DNA from: Patella vulgata
Lineage: Eukaryota; Mollusca; Gastropoda; Patellidae
DNA: 64,000 nt
Assembly: GCF_932274485.2 (NCBI RefSeq)
Contig: NC_065879.2
Span: 66,795,459-66,859,458, forward strand
Direction of reading: 5' to 3'
The position numbers and the translations under genes are program-made. Positions 11,989-23,400 of the stretch are shown here, one piece after another (the first letter of the stretch is position 1; each line of letters starts with the position of its first letter). Under the pieces are notes generated by a model. That model was not told where the DNA came from. It worked only from the letters and a program-made list of their open reading frames with translations, and did not search any database.

Positions 11989-12170
11989 CCATGAAGAAAC
12001 GGGATTTATTTTACTGCAAGAGGGGCAAAGGCGTCACAAACTCACTTTAATGTACAAAATTACTAATCAGCTAATATCTTCATAATTTAATTAATTTTCC
12101 CCAGACTTTGTGGAAATACTAATCTAAACGCATACTTTCGTCTAAATGCTATACTTTCTACGATAAAAGG

Positions 12171-12460
12171 AAGCCACGATGGCTCATTGAGTAAGACGTT
12201 GGCTCGCTAACCTGGGGTCCTGTGTTCGATCCCTGTGTTGGCCTAGTAAGTTTATCAGATTTTCCGAGTACAAACAACCGGGGTGCCGTGTAGACATTGG
12301 TGTGCACGTAACAGATCCTTGACAGTTGGAATTCGATATAAGAGTAGGTCGAAAGCTACCCGACCCCCTCGCCGAATTGCTTGTCTCTAGGGTCGTAGCC
12401 AGCTGTCGCGTGTCCTGCGCAAAACCCAGTGTAGGATTCAGGATGATGATGTGGGTTATA
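12171..12460 (+). mobile_element. SINE-A head with an unusual 3' part
   Basis: The tRNA-like head (GATGGCTCATTGAGTAAGACG, then GTTCGATCCC) and body up to GAATTCGATATAAGAGTAGG match SINE-A. After that the sequence changes to a new 3' end with CGAATTGCTTGTC and GGATTCAGGATGATGATG instead of the usual CCGGGCAAAATTTCC and TTTCA tail. It may be a subfamily with a different 3' module. Confidence 0.6.
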
Positions 12461-13352
12461 GAATGATTTTACTGCCCTATCATGATAACTAATAAGATGA
12501 AACGGCGGTCAACATTGAGAATAACACCTTACGCATTTCATTGGATCTTACTTAAAAATAAACAAATACTGTATATATGTAATTATATTTCATCAATGTT
12601 AAACAGACATTTGATAATTTCTAAATTCTCCAAAATGAAAACTTTTCTCAATTAACCCGATTATAGCTAGTTACACAGAAAAGAGAGGTGAAATAGATCA
12701 GTTCAAGAATAGATTATTTCTACGTACAATAAATTAATAATATAGATTTATGAGATATATCCTGCCTATTTTATACAGTTTACATGTATATTGTATTGAA
12801 GAATAACATTTTCTTTTTAAAATGTTGGAGGGTTATTATAATCATCGTATAAAGGTTTTTTTTCAAAGCTCTTATTAGTACAATTTAATAGTTTTCCTGG
12901 TGTCTTTTGGGATTTGACAACATTATTTTAGTTTCGATTAAAAGGACATCTGAGAAACAAGAGTGATTAAACCTGCTACAGTTGAATATCATGTAACGCT
13001 TTTGTCACTTCATATTTTTGTTTATATAAAGAATAGCTCTAGCTTTGAGTTGAGGACAGTGTCAATCAGAATGACTTTTGGTCCTCTAAAGTCAGGATGT
13101 GTCCCGAATGTCAAGATTCTTTTTTATATACTTGCTGGAGTTTTTAGATTGCTTGAAATGTATCGAAGGCTTACCACAAACATATCTCTTTTAGCATTTA
13201 CTAGTAATATATGTTCATTTGACCCAGAGTAGTAATACATCGACAGTTGGTGATATCACGTCGATGGAAGCGGACGCTAAATAAACATTTCTGATAACTA
13301 AACCGTCGCCCAGTAGGCCTATAAGCAGTAGGCCTAATTGTAACTGTGTACG

Positions 13353-13440
13353 TTAGATCATCAGGCCTGTCATTGAGTCAAGTGGCGTGGTTTCGAATCC
13401 CCGTATAATGTGTAGGGCCGCCTGTCCAACCTGTAAACTA
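13353..13440 (+). mobile_element. SINE-B head fragment
   Basis: It keeps only CAGGCCTGTCATTGAGTCAA, GGCGTGGTTTCGAATCCCC and part of GCCTGTCCAACCT. Confidence 0.55.
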
Positions 13441-13993
13441 TCGAGCCAACGAACGACGACGTGTGATGTGGCATCACAGACGTGAGCTTATGAAGGTCAG
13501 TCATCTTAGACAGGGTTATAAGAAGGCTTTCGCAATACCGCTATGAAGCAGATGTAACAGAAAGTGGGCTTATTCCAGGGATATTCAAAGAGTTATCTCC
13601 CTATAATTAGCTCTTCAAAGTTTAAATCACGAAAGTTACTGTAAACTTTTTCTCATGTCTTGAAATGTTTAAAAAAGATCTAATATGTACAAATATTTGA
13701 AAGAAAAAAAGGGTAAACACAGACAAAATTGAACACCCTGTAAGTAGAAGATGTGAGGAAAGCTTTCTTGCAAAGTTTTCTGCATATCAATTTTAGGGAA
13801 ATACAAAATTTGGATTTTCTTAGCGTGTTGTTAGAACAGCGAGAAAATAAATATACAACATGGCGGCAAAGGCAAAAGTGAAACGGAAAATAGAATAATT
13901 TTTTGAAATTGTAACCTGAAAGAATATTTATGTCAGGTATTGAATTTTAGGGTGGGTAGAATTGATTATGCTTTTGTACAAGGCTGTAGCCGG

Positions 13994-14611
13994 TTTAAAG
14001 ATAGGTTCCCAGAAAAATATTTTAATTTATTGATTGGCCGATTGGGGCGGTTGGGTGGTTATTTCCAATAAAAGTATGTCAATTTTGGTATGGAAAGTAG
14101 AGATATCCAATCTTACTAGAAAAATACTGGATTCCCTGAAAAACACTCATGGAGCGTATACAGGACAAAAATGTCAGGGTTCCCCTAATTGACAGCCCGG
14201 GATTAGGAATATCTGCATGTGTGACTTCAAAGGTTGCACAGGGAGATTGAGCACTTGATGTACATGTTGACAAACTTTATGAAGAGTTAGATGTACAACA
14301 CTTTCTGAGATAAAAATCACGGAAAAAGACGCGGGCAGTGGATAATCCGAGAATTTAATTAGGATTAGATATTTGTTATAAATTGTCAGCGATTAAAGAC
14401 AAAATCGTTTTGTGTATGCAATGAATTCTCCTCCGATTTCGCACCTGTAAGTCACGTGACACAAACATGACTTCTTTTGATCAATTTTTTCATAGCAAGG
14501 GTATTTCTTGACAATTACAATGTTTTGAGAAGGATTTGAAGCAAATTTATGATAAATTAATTAGTTTGAATATGTTTTTAGGCCAAATATATCATCAAAT
14601 GTATCTTTAAA
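13994..14611 (-). mobile_element. TTAAAG-ended non-autonomous element, copy 1
   Basis: This is the same sequence as 35931-36574 in the opposite orientation. Landmarks in both are GCGGGCAGTGGATAATCCGA, GTCACGTGAC, and a CATTCCC-type terminus beginning TTTAAAG. The terminal inverted repeats are diverged here. There is no ORF of note. Confidence 0.7.
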
Positions 14612-15903
14612 TAAAAGTAGCTACCACAAGAAAATTCACTATAGGGCTACTAAGTAAGAAGGGAGATCTTGACTAGTGGGTAAAAAATATTATATAATTT
14701 CGTTTTTGGTGATTTAACTGTACAATCACATCTGAATGTTCAAATCAGACAAATCTGACGTTGTGGACGTAATTTTCAATGCTTACCATTGTTTTACTTT
14801 TGTATGCTTATTGCATTAATTTTACATTTTGTAAATTGTATATGTCTCTTTTTTGGTGCTGTCGACTTTTGTATTATAGTTTTATCAAGTTTATATAATA
14901 CCCATTGTCCATCCTTCTCCTTTTATTTGTTGAGCTATCATTTTTTGCATTATTAATAATTATACTTCTCATGAAAGGCAGGATGGTAGAAAGGCTTCTG
15001 CAGCCTAATCCTTTACCATTCTCAAATAAAGTAATTATTATTATATACATGTACATGTACGTTGGCCTAGGCTTATGATAGACCACGGCTGTTACAGTAG
15101 CACTTGGTTTTCAAGGACTTTCTTCTGAATTTATTTTTTCTACATGTACGTGTATTTAAATATGTCACACAGAGATTTATCCATAAAAATAAGCTTTCTC
15201 TGTCAAAATAAAGTATTTAATTGAATTGATCTGATGTGTAGTTTTGATAAGTGGTTGGGGGAACTTGATTTGATATCACCTACCATTTCCTACCACATCT
15301 CAAGAACCTTGTGTACATGGAATTTACTGAAATGAAATGTGACATAATTTACTCCCGAAAGTGCCTTTGATACATTATAATTTAAGTTGAGCTGATCAGA
15401 TTGCTACATTGTACTTTATGAGGTAAAGGAGGCAAGTCTTTAACACAATCACAATGTCATCTACAGTCTTTGACATTGCAAACAAGTCTTATTGGTCAAT
15501 CTAGGTCAACATTGATGTTGTTATCTTACCGTGAAAAGATGAACTTTTGAAATCCAATATTTAAGACGAAATGAAAATTTTAAAATTGGCACACAAATTT
15601 CATGCCAGAATGCTTTGAGTTTGAGTGCCATTTGTAATGAAGCGACCAGATGAACAAGGCTAAACATACCCCATAGGGGAAAATACTACCGGACTGGTGT
15701 AGACTGGAATAACCATCCGAACATATCTGATTAGAAATTACAGTAAAAACAGAAACAGTTGAATATAAATCAGTTGATATACATTCGTATTACATTATTA
15801 CAGTAGAATCTGTACGAGCAGCCACTCCTAATCACCGACATATCCTTTTAAGCGGTCACAATAAATCCCCCCCCATAGAAATACTTCTGTTTCATCCCTT
15901 TAA

Positions 15904-16219
15904 CCCCTTAACTGCGTAGGACGTTATATAACGTCCTGGACAACTGCCACTCACCGTGTGTAGGACGTAATATAACGCCTTGGAGGTATTTTCCCCAACC
16001 TATTCTTCGAACACAATCTTACCATGCGGAAGACATATTATTACGCCTGTTCAAGGAATCTAATTGAAGGGAGACAACTCTATTTACTGTTAGTTTTATT
16101 TTGGTTTAAGACCACTCAAATTGTATTCAGGAAAAAATAGGCCCAAATATGACGTTTTCCGTCAAATTAATTATGCAATAGGAGGTAGTTAACGTCAAAT
16201 TAATTACACAGTTAAGGGT
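15904..16219. mobile_element. piggyBac-type MITE, 316 bp, TTAA target duplication
   Basis: It is flanked on both sides by TTAA (15900-15903 and 16220-16223). The ends are CCCCTTAACTGCGTAGGACG and the complement of ACCCTTAACTGTG. The interior contains GACGTTATATAACGTC palindromes. TTAA duplication with CCCTT ends is the piggyBac signature. No transposase. Confidence 0.8.
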
Positions 16220-16871
16220 TTAATCAACATTCACTCCTCTAACACGGCCAGCGGTCTCTATTTTACTAATAAATTTAACAAAACATCGATAAAATAAAAT
16301 TAATTCATGGATTTTCTTCACTAAAATGGATAAATATTATCGAATAGATCACAATGGTAGACAGTAGTATCAATGTTGGTACAAAATATCAGAGATTTGA
16401 GTCAAAGAATTTTCGTTTCAAGCAAGTTTCAACGACAACCAAATTTACCGATGCAAGTATAGTATTGATGTTTGCTCCCAATGCATTCAAGCGTAAAATT
16501 TACTTGATGTCAACACTAACAAACACTGAGATTTTATTAAGAGGTCACTCCTGTTAGGTGGTCAGTCATGAAAATTCCCTTAAGTGGCTGCTTAATACAG
16601 TCTACTTTATATGTGTTGTGACCCATTTGTGTCCATTTTTAGGTGCCAAAGAATAGGGATGTAGCTCCTTTAAATGGTCCTGTTCATGTATGATAATCAT
16701 ACAATGACTATTCCAAAGGTGGTGGTAATAGCCAGAATATGAAGAAGATTGTATTTAAATTAGTCATGTGATGTTTACGAGTTATTGGCCTTCTTTTATA
16801 ATTGGACTGCTCAGATAGTTTTGCTCCTGTGGACTATGTTTTATTAATTGGTAACCTATTTCTCCTTTCAG

Positions 16872-16926
16872 AAAAAGAAACAAAACACCCTGTATTGTAT
16901 ATTATTAAATATAGTGCTAAATCAAA
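16872..16926 (+). other. TDRD7: TDRD7 5' UTR exon end
   Basis: A good acceptor (TATTTCTCCTTTCAG, ending 16871) precedes 55 bases without ATG before the start codon. A spliced non-coding first exon therefore probably lies upstream; it was not located. Confidence 0.5.
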
Positions 16927-17429
16927 ATGTCAGAAGAAAAATTAAAGAGGATGAAATCCCTCATCAGGGCAGTGCTTATGAGTAGTAAAGAAGGTGTCGC
17001 TGCTGCCAGATTACTTGGTAATCAAAGATATATTTCTAGACAAGATCCTATATAGATTGGAATACTATACATATGTATAGTTTAAAATATTCTGGTTGCT
17101 CTATTACTATTAGCTACTGTTATCTAATTGATTTGAAAACTTGTTCATGTTAGCACTAGATGGAAACCTATCAAATTAACGTTTACACTGTTCTCTCTAT
17201 ATATCTAGGTGACTACAGTGAATTTGCAGGTGAATATTTACCCTTTAAAGAAATGGGTTTTCCAAATGTGACAAAATTTATAGAAAGTATCCCTGATGTT
17301 GCCAGAGTACGCACAGATATGACAGGAGAACAGAGATTTTACGCTGTGGCTGATGAATCCACCGAACATATCCAAAAAATGGTATCAAAACAGAAAACAG
17401 CATCAAAAAAGAGAAAGAAATTACCAAGA
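16927..17429 (+). CDS. TDRD7: TDRD7 exons 1-2: first LOTUS domain
   Basis: Residues about 4-76 form a LOTUS (OST-HTH) winged helix. Exon 1 gives LKRMKSLIRAVLMSSKEG and exon 2 gives DYSEFAGEYLPFKEMGF, then FIESIPDVARV. The start codon context is ATCAAAATGTC. A basic tail (KKRKKLPR) closes exon 2. This is the domain known in Oskar, Tejas and TDRD5/7 to bind and stimulate Vasa-type DEAD-box helicases. Confidence 0.92.
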
Positions 17430-20400
17430 GTAAGCTTGTTAAATCGCATGTTTTATTCCTGGGAAGAATTGAACATCTCTGTATGTATATACAGTGGACT
17501 CTGTCATATCTGACCTCTGAATACTCCGGCACTCTGTGAAATCCGACATCATTTTCATGTACTGATTTATTTCCTTATTATTTCAACCCAAAAACTCTTT
17601 TAGTAATCCATCCTCTGAAAATTCCGAATTAGATGTATCCGATTGAGTTTAAATTTATACACAGTGTTTAAGGTCATGAGACAAAGAATCCTATTGATTT
17701 TCAGTGAATTACGATAATTACTGCCAGAGTTATGGCCCTTGATCACAACAAAATATATATCTTATGGATGCTCTTAGAGGACAAAGTTAAAGATACATTA
17801 TGGGAGATAAGATAAAGAGATGGCAGTTCTCGCTATAATAGTTAAAAACAAGATAGTGTAAAGGTAATTTGCTGAAAATTTCAGTCAAATTGATCCACTA
17901 TGAGCCGAGAAAGAAGCGGGTGAAATTTTTGCATAGTCTCGGTCATCATTACTAAAATCATTAATATAAACAGCATAGTCTCGATTATACACTTTTTCTG
18001 ATTTAATTATCAACGGCCGTTAGCGGCATATAAGAATGTAATCCAGCCAACATCGAAGGCTAGCCTTGACATCGAGAGTTTATTATGGTCTGGATAAGTT
18101 AATTAATGTCTAATTGATAATTTAGATAACATTTCAGGCCTAAAGAAAGACATGTAATAAGCAGATTTTGCTCTTGCATAATGCATGATTAATATACGAT
18201 TGACTTTAAATTTATACAGTGTTTAAGGTCTTGAGAAAAACAAGTATATTGATTTTCAATGAATTTTGATAACTTTAACAGCTAAATCAATGATATTAAA
18301 TGTTTCGTATACTAACCTTTAGCATGGGGCAGAACTTCATAAAAACCAAACAAATTCTAATGATTTTCTTATAATTACTTCATGAGTTGTTACTCTTAAA
18401 CAGATTTTAGTGTATTATAAATATTTCATCACCGAAAGAAAGTAAAAATATGGACAAGTCTTGTTGACTGCCCGGAAGATTTAGCTGCTGTGGGCGTATG
18501 TTTCGTTGCCTGGCAACCTATCTTTAAAGTCGTCTTAATTCTTTGGCTCACTATCCAGGAGGACCCTATTTTGTTCCTGGTGTTGACCAGAAACTCATTC
18601 AGTATTTTCCAGCCTGACAATTGAAAGCATCAAGTCGTTTGGATGAGACAAAAAAATTAGGTCCGCCCCATGTACTCATTGGCAGGAGGAATTTGATGAA
18701 GAGATAAGGGAAACACCATTTCATTCAGAACATGCTGCTTGGTGCTGAAAAAAATGTGGATGCTAAACCCCTATATTTGTTCATTTCTGTCTCCCCCCCC
18801 CCCCCCCCGATATATATATAAAGACCATGCTTATGCCATTACTTGCTATTTGTTTTTGTTTTAGGGTCCACACAGAAGACCAGTTCATCCAGTAGGACCT
18901 GGAAGACCATCAGGTCCTTCACGGCCATCGAGGCGACCAAGATATCCTGGTGCGGGTTATGGGAGACCAGCATATAGACCCCCCCTGTTACCCACACCTC
19001 ACTCTAACAGATTTAGAGATCCTGCTTCTGTGAATATAAATAACTCATCCTACTCGAACTTTAGGCCAGGGTTTGGCAGCAAACCCAATGATGATGCGTT
19101 TAAAAATTATAAAATAACTGTAGGAAATCGTGGTGGCGATAGGGCAGTGAATTCTTCACAGAAAATGTTTTTTCAAGCTGTGGGGGATGCTTCCGACGCC
19201 AGAAGAAAAAATCCAAGTGCGGTAATTATAATAGAAAAACATATTTTCTGTGGCTTTTTGCTGTCTATAAAAGTGTATGTTTCTCAAGCATGTGTCTTTT
19301 GCTAAATTCATAGTAGGTAGACATAAACTTTTTTTTATGGGGGAATATTTTGAGTATTTGTTCCAAATATATTTTGGTCACCTCAATTCGATATTTAAAC
19401 TATATCGAGTTAGTTATTCAAATTGATTAATTTTAGCTTGAAAAAGCCTTAGACCTCTTTGATTGAGGTCAAAAATAATGAATTGAAATAGGATAATAAT
19501 GAATGAGACAAGCACTATGCAATAGGGTTTTTATAAGAAACAACCACCATCAACATTATTTTTGTCTTAAATCAAAGAGGTCTAATCATTTCAAGTTAGT
19601 ATGTTAGTACTCGTGCTTAATATGAATTACAAGTAAACTTTGCAGACTTCAGTATAGTCTCCCTTCTCATGCATGGGTGAAAATTGAAAGGAAATTAACT
19701 GCATGTTCTGATTCAGGTACATACTGATGTTAAATTTGGACATAATTATGAAGTTCCTCCTCGATTTCAGAAAAAAGAATCCAGATCAAAACCAGTTGCA
19801 GGTAAAGTACATCTATTTCATTGGTTAAAATGCTTGTCGGATGACTAAGGATAAGTCACAACTTTTATTATTGGCTATTGTTTTGTTATGAATTAGTGCT
19901 CACAACAAATACTGAATATACTATTCAAATAGTACTAGTCAAAGTCATTGTACAAATGAGTTCGAATAATCCTTTTTGGATGTTTTTTTTTTTAGGTATT
20001 TTCTAGAATTTTTGAAAATTTCCAATCAATATGTTTTTCATATCTGTTTACTTTTGAATATACATGATTTCATTGAATTAAATGCTAAATATTTCCTATG
20101 GGAGATATACAAATGATTAATTGACATCACATACCAAATAACTGGTTCGATTAGCATTGAAATAATGTTTTAATTCAAATATTTGTGTGAGTACTATTAT
20201 TAATGCCATGTGACTAGATAAGGCACAACTTCTATGATTGGTTCCTGTTTATTACAATCTGATTAAAACATAGATCCTATTTCGTTTCATTTTTTATAGT
20301 TCAAAATTTCGTTTTATTTGTCTTTAATACACTAGGATCTGGAAAAGTTGTTATATAACCCGCATTCTGGTTGATGTGATGGATTAGCAAATGAAATGGT

Positions 20401-23400
20401 CTGTTGAGGCGAGTTCTTGGCATGTGGTGTACGGAACTGTGGGTATTCTACTACGCTGATTAGTAGACTGGATAACCTGCTCTAAATGACGTCAGGCTGG
20501 TTCCTACGTCACTGCGCTATTCTGACTTCAATATAGAGACAGGTAGCGGGCAGCCATCTTGCAAGGAGGAATTCCTCCCGGCAGTGCACATCTCTTTCTG
20601 CGCACATTATCAATGAACAAAAACATGACCGGACGCTGAAGTGTGCAATAAAGATGTCAACATCAATTAAATGCAGCCGTAGTTTATGTTTAGCTTAAGG
20701 ATTAGAGCCGAAACTATGCAATTTTTTCTCAATAATGTAATTTAACGGAACAATAATTAATATTTTGGAATTTGAGAAATACGGCAATAAATTAAATGAA
20801 ATATAATGAGTGATTTGCCATAGCCGGTAGGCCTACGATTGTATCTGATTATAAGAGCTGATTTTAAACTGTCAGTTTGTTTGGGTTTAAGATAACAATA
20901 AGATGTCGCACAGTCAACGTTTAATTTGGCTAGAGCAATCTTAGACATTAAATAAAAGCTTACTCATTTTAACACTGAACGCCATCATTAAGGATACTCG
21001 TCCATTTTTAGTAACACTACGTCAAAACATGGCTGCCCACTACCTGTTTCTATATGCAAGTCAGAAAAGGGGTGACGTAGAAGCGAGTCTGACGTATTAG
21101 AGCAGGTTATCCAGTCTACGCTGATCTTCACGTAGTGGAGGCCATTGGAAATATAAAAAATTGAAACGAAATATATATTGAATGCCATATGACCAAGATG
21201 AGTCTCAGCTTATATGATTTATTTAACTGCCTTGAATTTTATGTGACGATTGCTTAATATTAACAATTTAGTTATTTATTGTTTCTCCATGTTTCTTTGT
21301 ACCTTAGAAATATTGGTCAGATATATCTAAATTTGATGTGTTAATTTTACTATTATTATTGATAGTCAACCAGACCATTTCGCTAACCTGCAACATCTAA
21401 ATATATGAAAATTCAGTCGTAGAAATACAGCTCTTTGCAACTGCAAAAACTAGGTTAACGCCTGTTGTAGTCACCACAATCCAGGCCATATGATGCTTTA
21501 ACAACAATTGACCAATATTTCGAGGTATATAACAAAGACATACGAGACAATTCATATATTTCTAAACTCATCAATACAAGGAAATGTTGATTGAGTATTC
21601 TTCATTTAATTTTTTTATTAACATGATCTCTTCAACTAGAATGGAAGTTTCTTTTCACAGCACTGCTCCATTTGAATGCTTTTAACTGGCTATGAGCTAC
21701 CAAATCAATTAAATATTTTCATACCATATTTTGCTATTGCTCTTGTTAATCCATAAGATATTGCTCATTTTTTGTCTTTAATTGTCTCTTATTGAGTTCT
21801 ATTGCTACTTTAAGTTTATTTCTTCTTTGCGGTGGGGACAGAGTGGCTGTTTGCTGTAGATCATAAGGTCTGTTGTCTATATGCGAGTCATGGATTGATT
21901 CCTGGTTTTCTCCCGCTTCTAAAAGATCCATTGTTAAAGAATTATGTTGTATATTAGTCCCAAGGGCCAAATTAAGCAATTTTTGTCATACATATTGTTT
22001 TGTGCTTTTCAAGGACTTGCACGAAAACTAAAGTAAAATGCATTACCGTGAATACATGTAAGTCAGTGATGGACTTTTCATGATTAAAACAAAATGAAAT
22101 ATTATTTTGAGATTTTTTTGAGAATGGGGAATCAGTAAATACCCTCTAAGTCTAAAAAAGACTTTTGTTTGATGTTTCCTGGACATAACCACTTCCTCCC
22201 AGTGCTTCCAGACATCCATGCACCAAGAAATAAAAGAATTTATAGGTGACGAGATCATGGTAATATTTTTTGTTAAAGGGTTGGTATGAGTAGAACTGCA
22301 TTTTTATGTTTGGAAAATATATATTCTAATGACAATCACCATTCACAAAACAAAATTTTTCATTTTATTCACTAATTAATTAATGGAAATTCAGGTTGGC
22401 TACAAATCTATTAAAAACACTCTGAAATAATCATAAGAAGGAAGAAAAGTGATTATTCCTCACCATAATTCACAGTAATTCTAGAATATAATTAACTAAA
22501 GCATAATTTCCTACTCATACTATCTCTTTGGAGTTTTATTTTTAGTTTTTATTTAAAAAGAAATTGTATTTTATTCAGTAGTGTCCCCTAGTACAGTTGA
22601 ATTATGGGATTCCCCCGAGAGTACGGCACAAGATGCAACACATAATAAGGTGATCAAATGTAAGAAACAAATCCCTTCTTTTTAGTATAATACAGGGAAG
22701 TAGACTCATTGTGGGGCATCCGCAAACCTGCATGAATCCTGAAATCCTTGAAATTAGAATCAGTTGAATTTCTGCATTTTTAATGCTGCTCTCAGTGGAC
22801 ATGGGTTGATGCATCCCAAACTTAGGCTGTCTGTCTACAGCTAGCTCCGCCTGAAAACAGGCCCTAAGCTAATTAACCGACATTTTAATTCCTACATCGA
22901 CGATTTTAGTCGAACACACTGAGTATGCTTTTAGTAATTTTTAAAAGTATTTTTTTCTCTTCTATTGTCATATTGAATGAAATTAAATATGTTTATTTAG
23001 CCGCTGTGTGTATGAAAGATGTCAAACTAATCAAAGCCGAATCACAAAATAGTCCTCTAATTATTCAATATGGCGGCACCCATGAAACATAATTTCACAG
23101 AGGCCGTGTTTGTTATGAAGACAAATTGAGGAGTATCTAACTTTGTTTTGAAAGATAAACAGATTGAAACTCTAAAGACAGTTTACAATGGCAAAGAATG
23201 TATTGTAATATTACCCACTAGCACATATTATATACCGCTTTTAACGTAGTGGCAGAAGTTGACAATTTGCCAATGACACATGTTTACATAATACATGTGC
23301 TTCATCAAGTTATTTTTACTCTGTTGTGTACACAAAGCGGTAGTCCTGTCGATAAGTCCCACCCCAAAATGATCACGTGAGCGTTTTAAATGGAGTCTGT

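Larger units (their letters stand above)
4048..16871. other. Gene-poor intergenic region between the left gene and TDRD7
   Basis: No exon with convincing protein similarity was found on either strand. The elements listed separately account for roughly a third. The remainder is AT-rich sequence without a recognisable feature: 4993-5348, 6429-7304, 7607-8045, 8398-9114, 9771-10206, 10401-10926, 11004-11764, 11989-12170, 12461-13352, 13441-13993, 14612-15903 and 16220-16871. Poly-C runs occur near 5031 and 11458. A CACACA run lies near 10628. The promoter and any non-coding first exon of TDRD7 probably lie in this stretch, but I could not place them. Confidence 0.5.

Noticed and set aside
13861-13899. 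ATGGCGGCAAAGGC start-like context.
   Set aside because: Stops after 12 codons with no useful donor.
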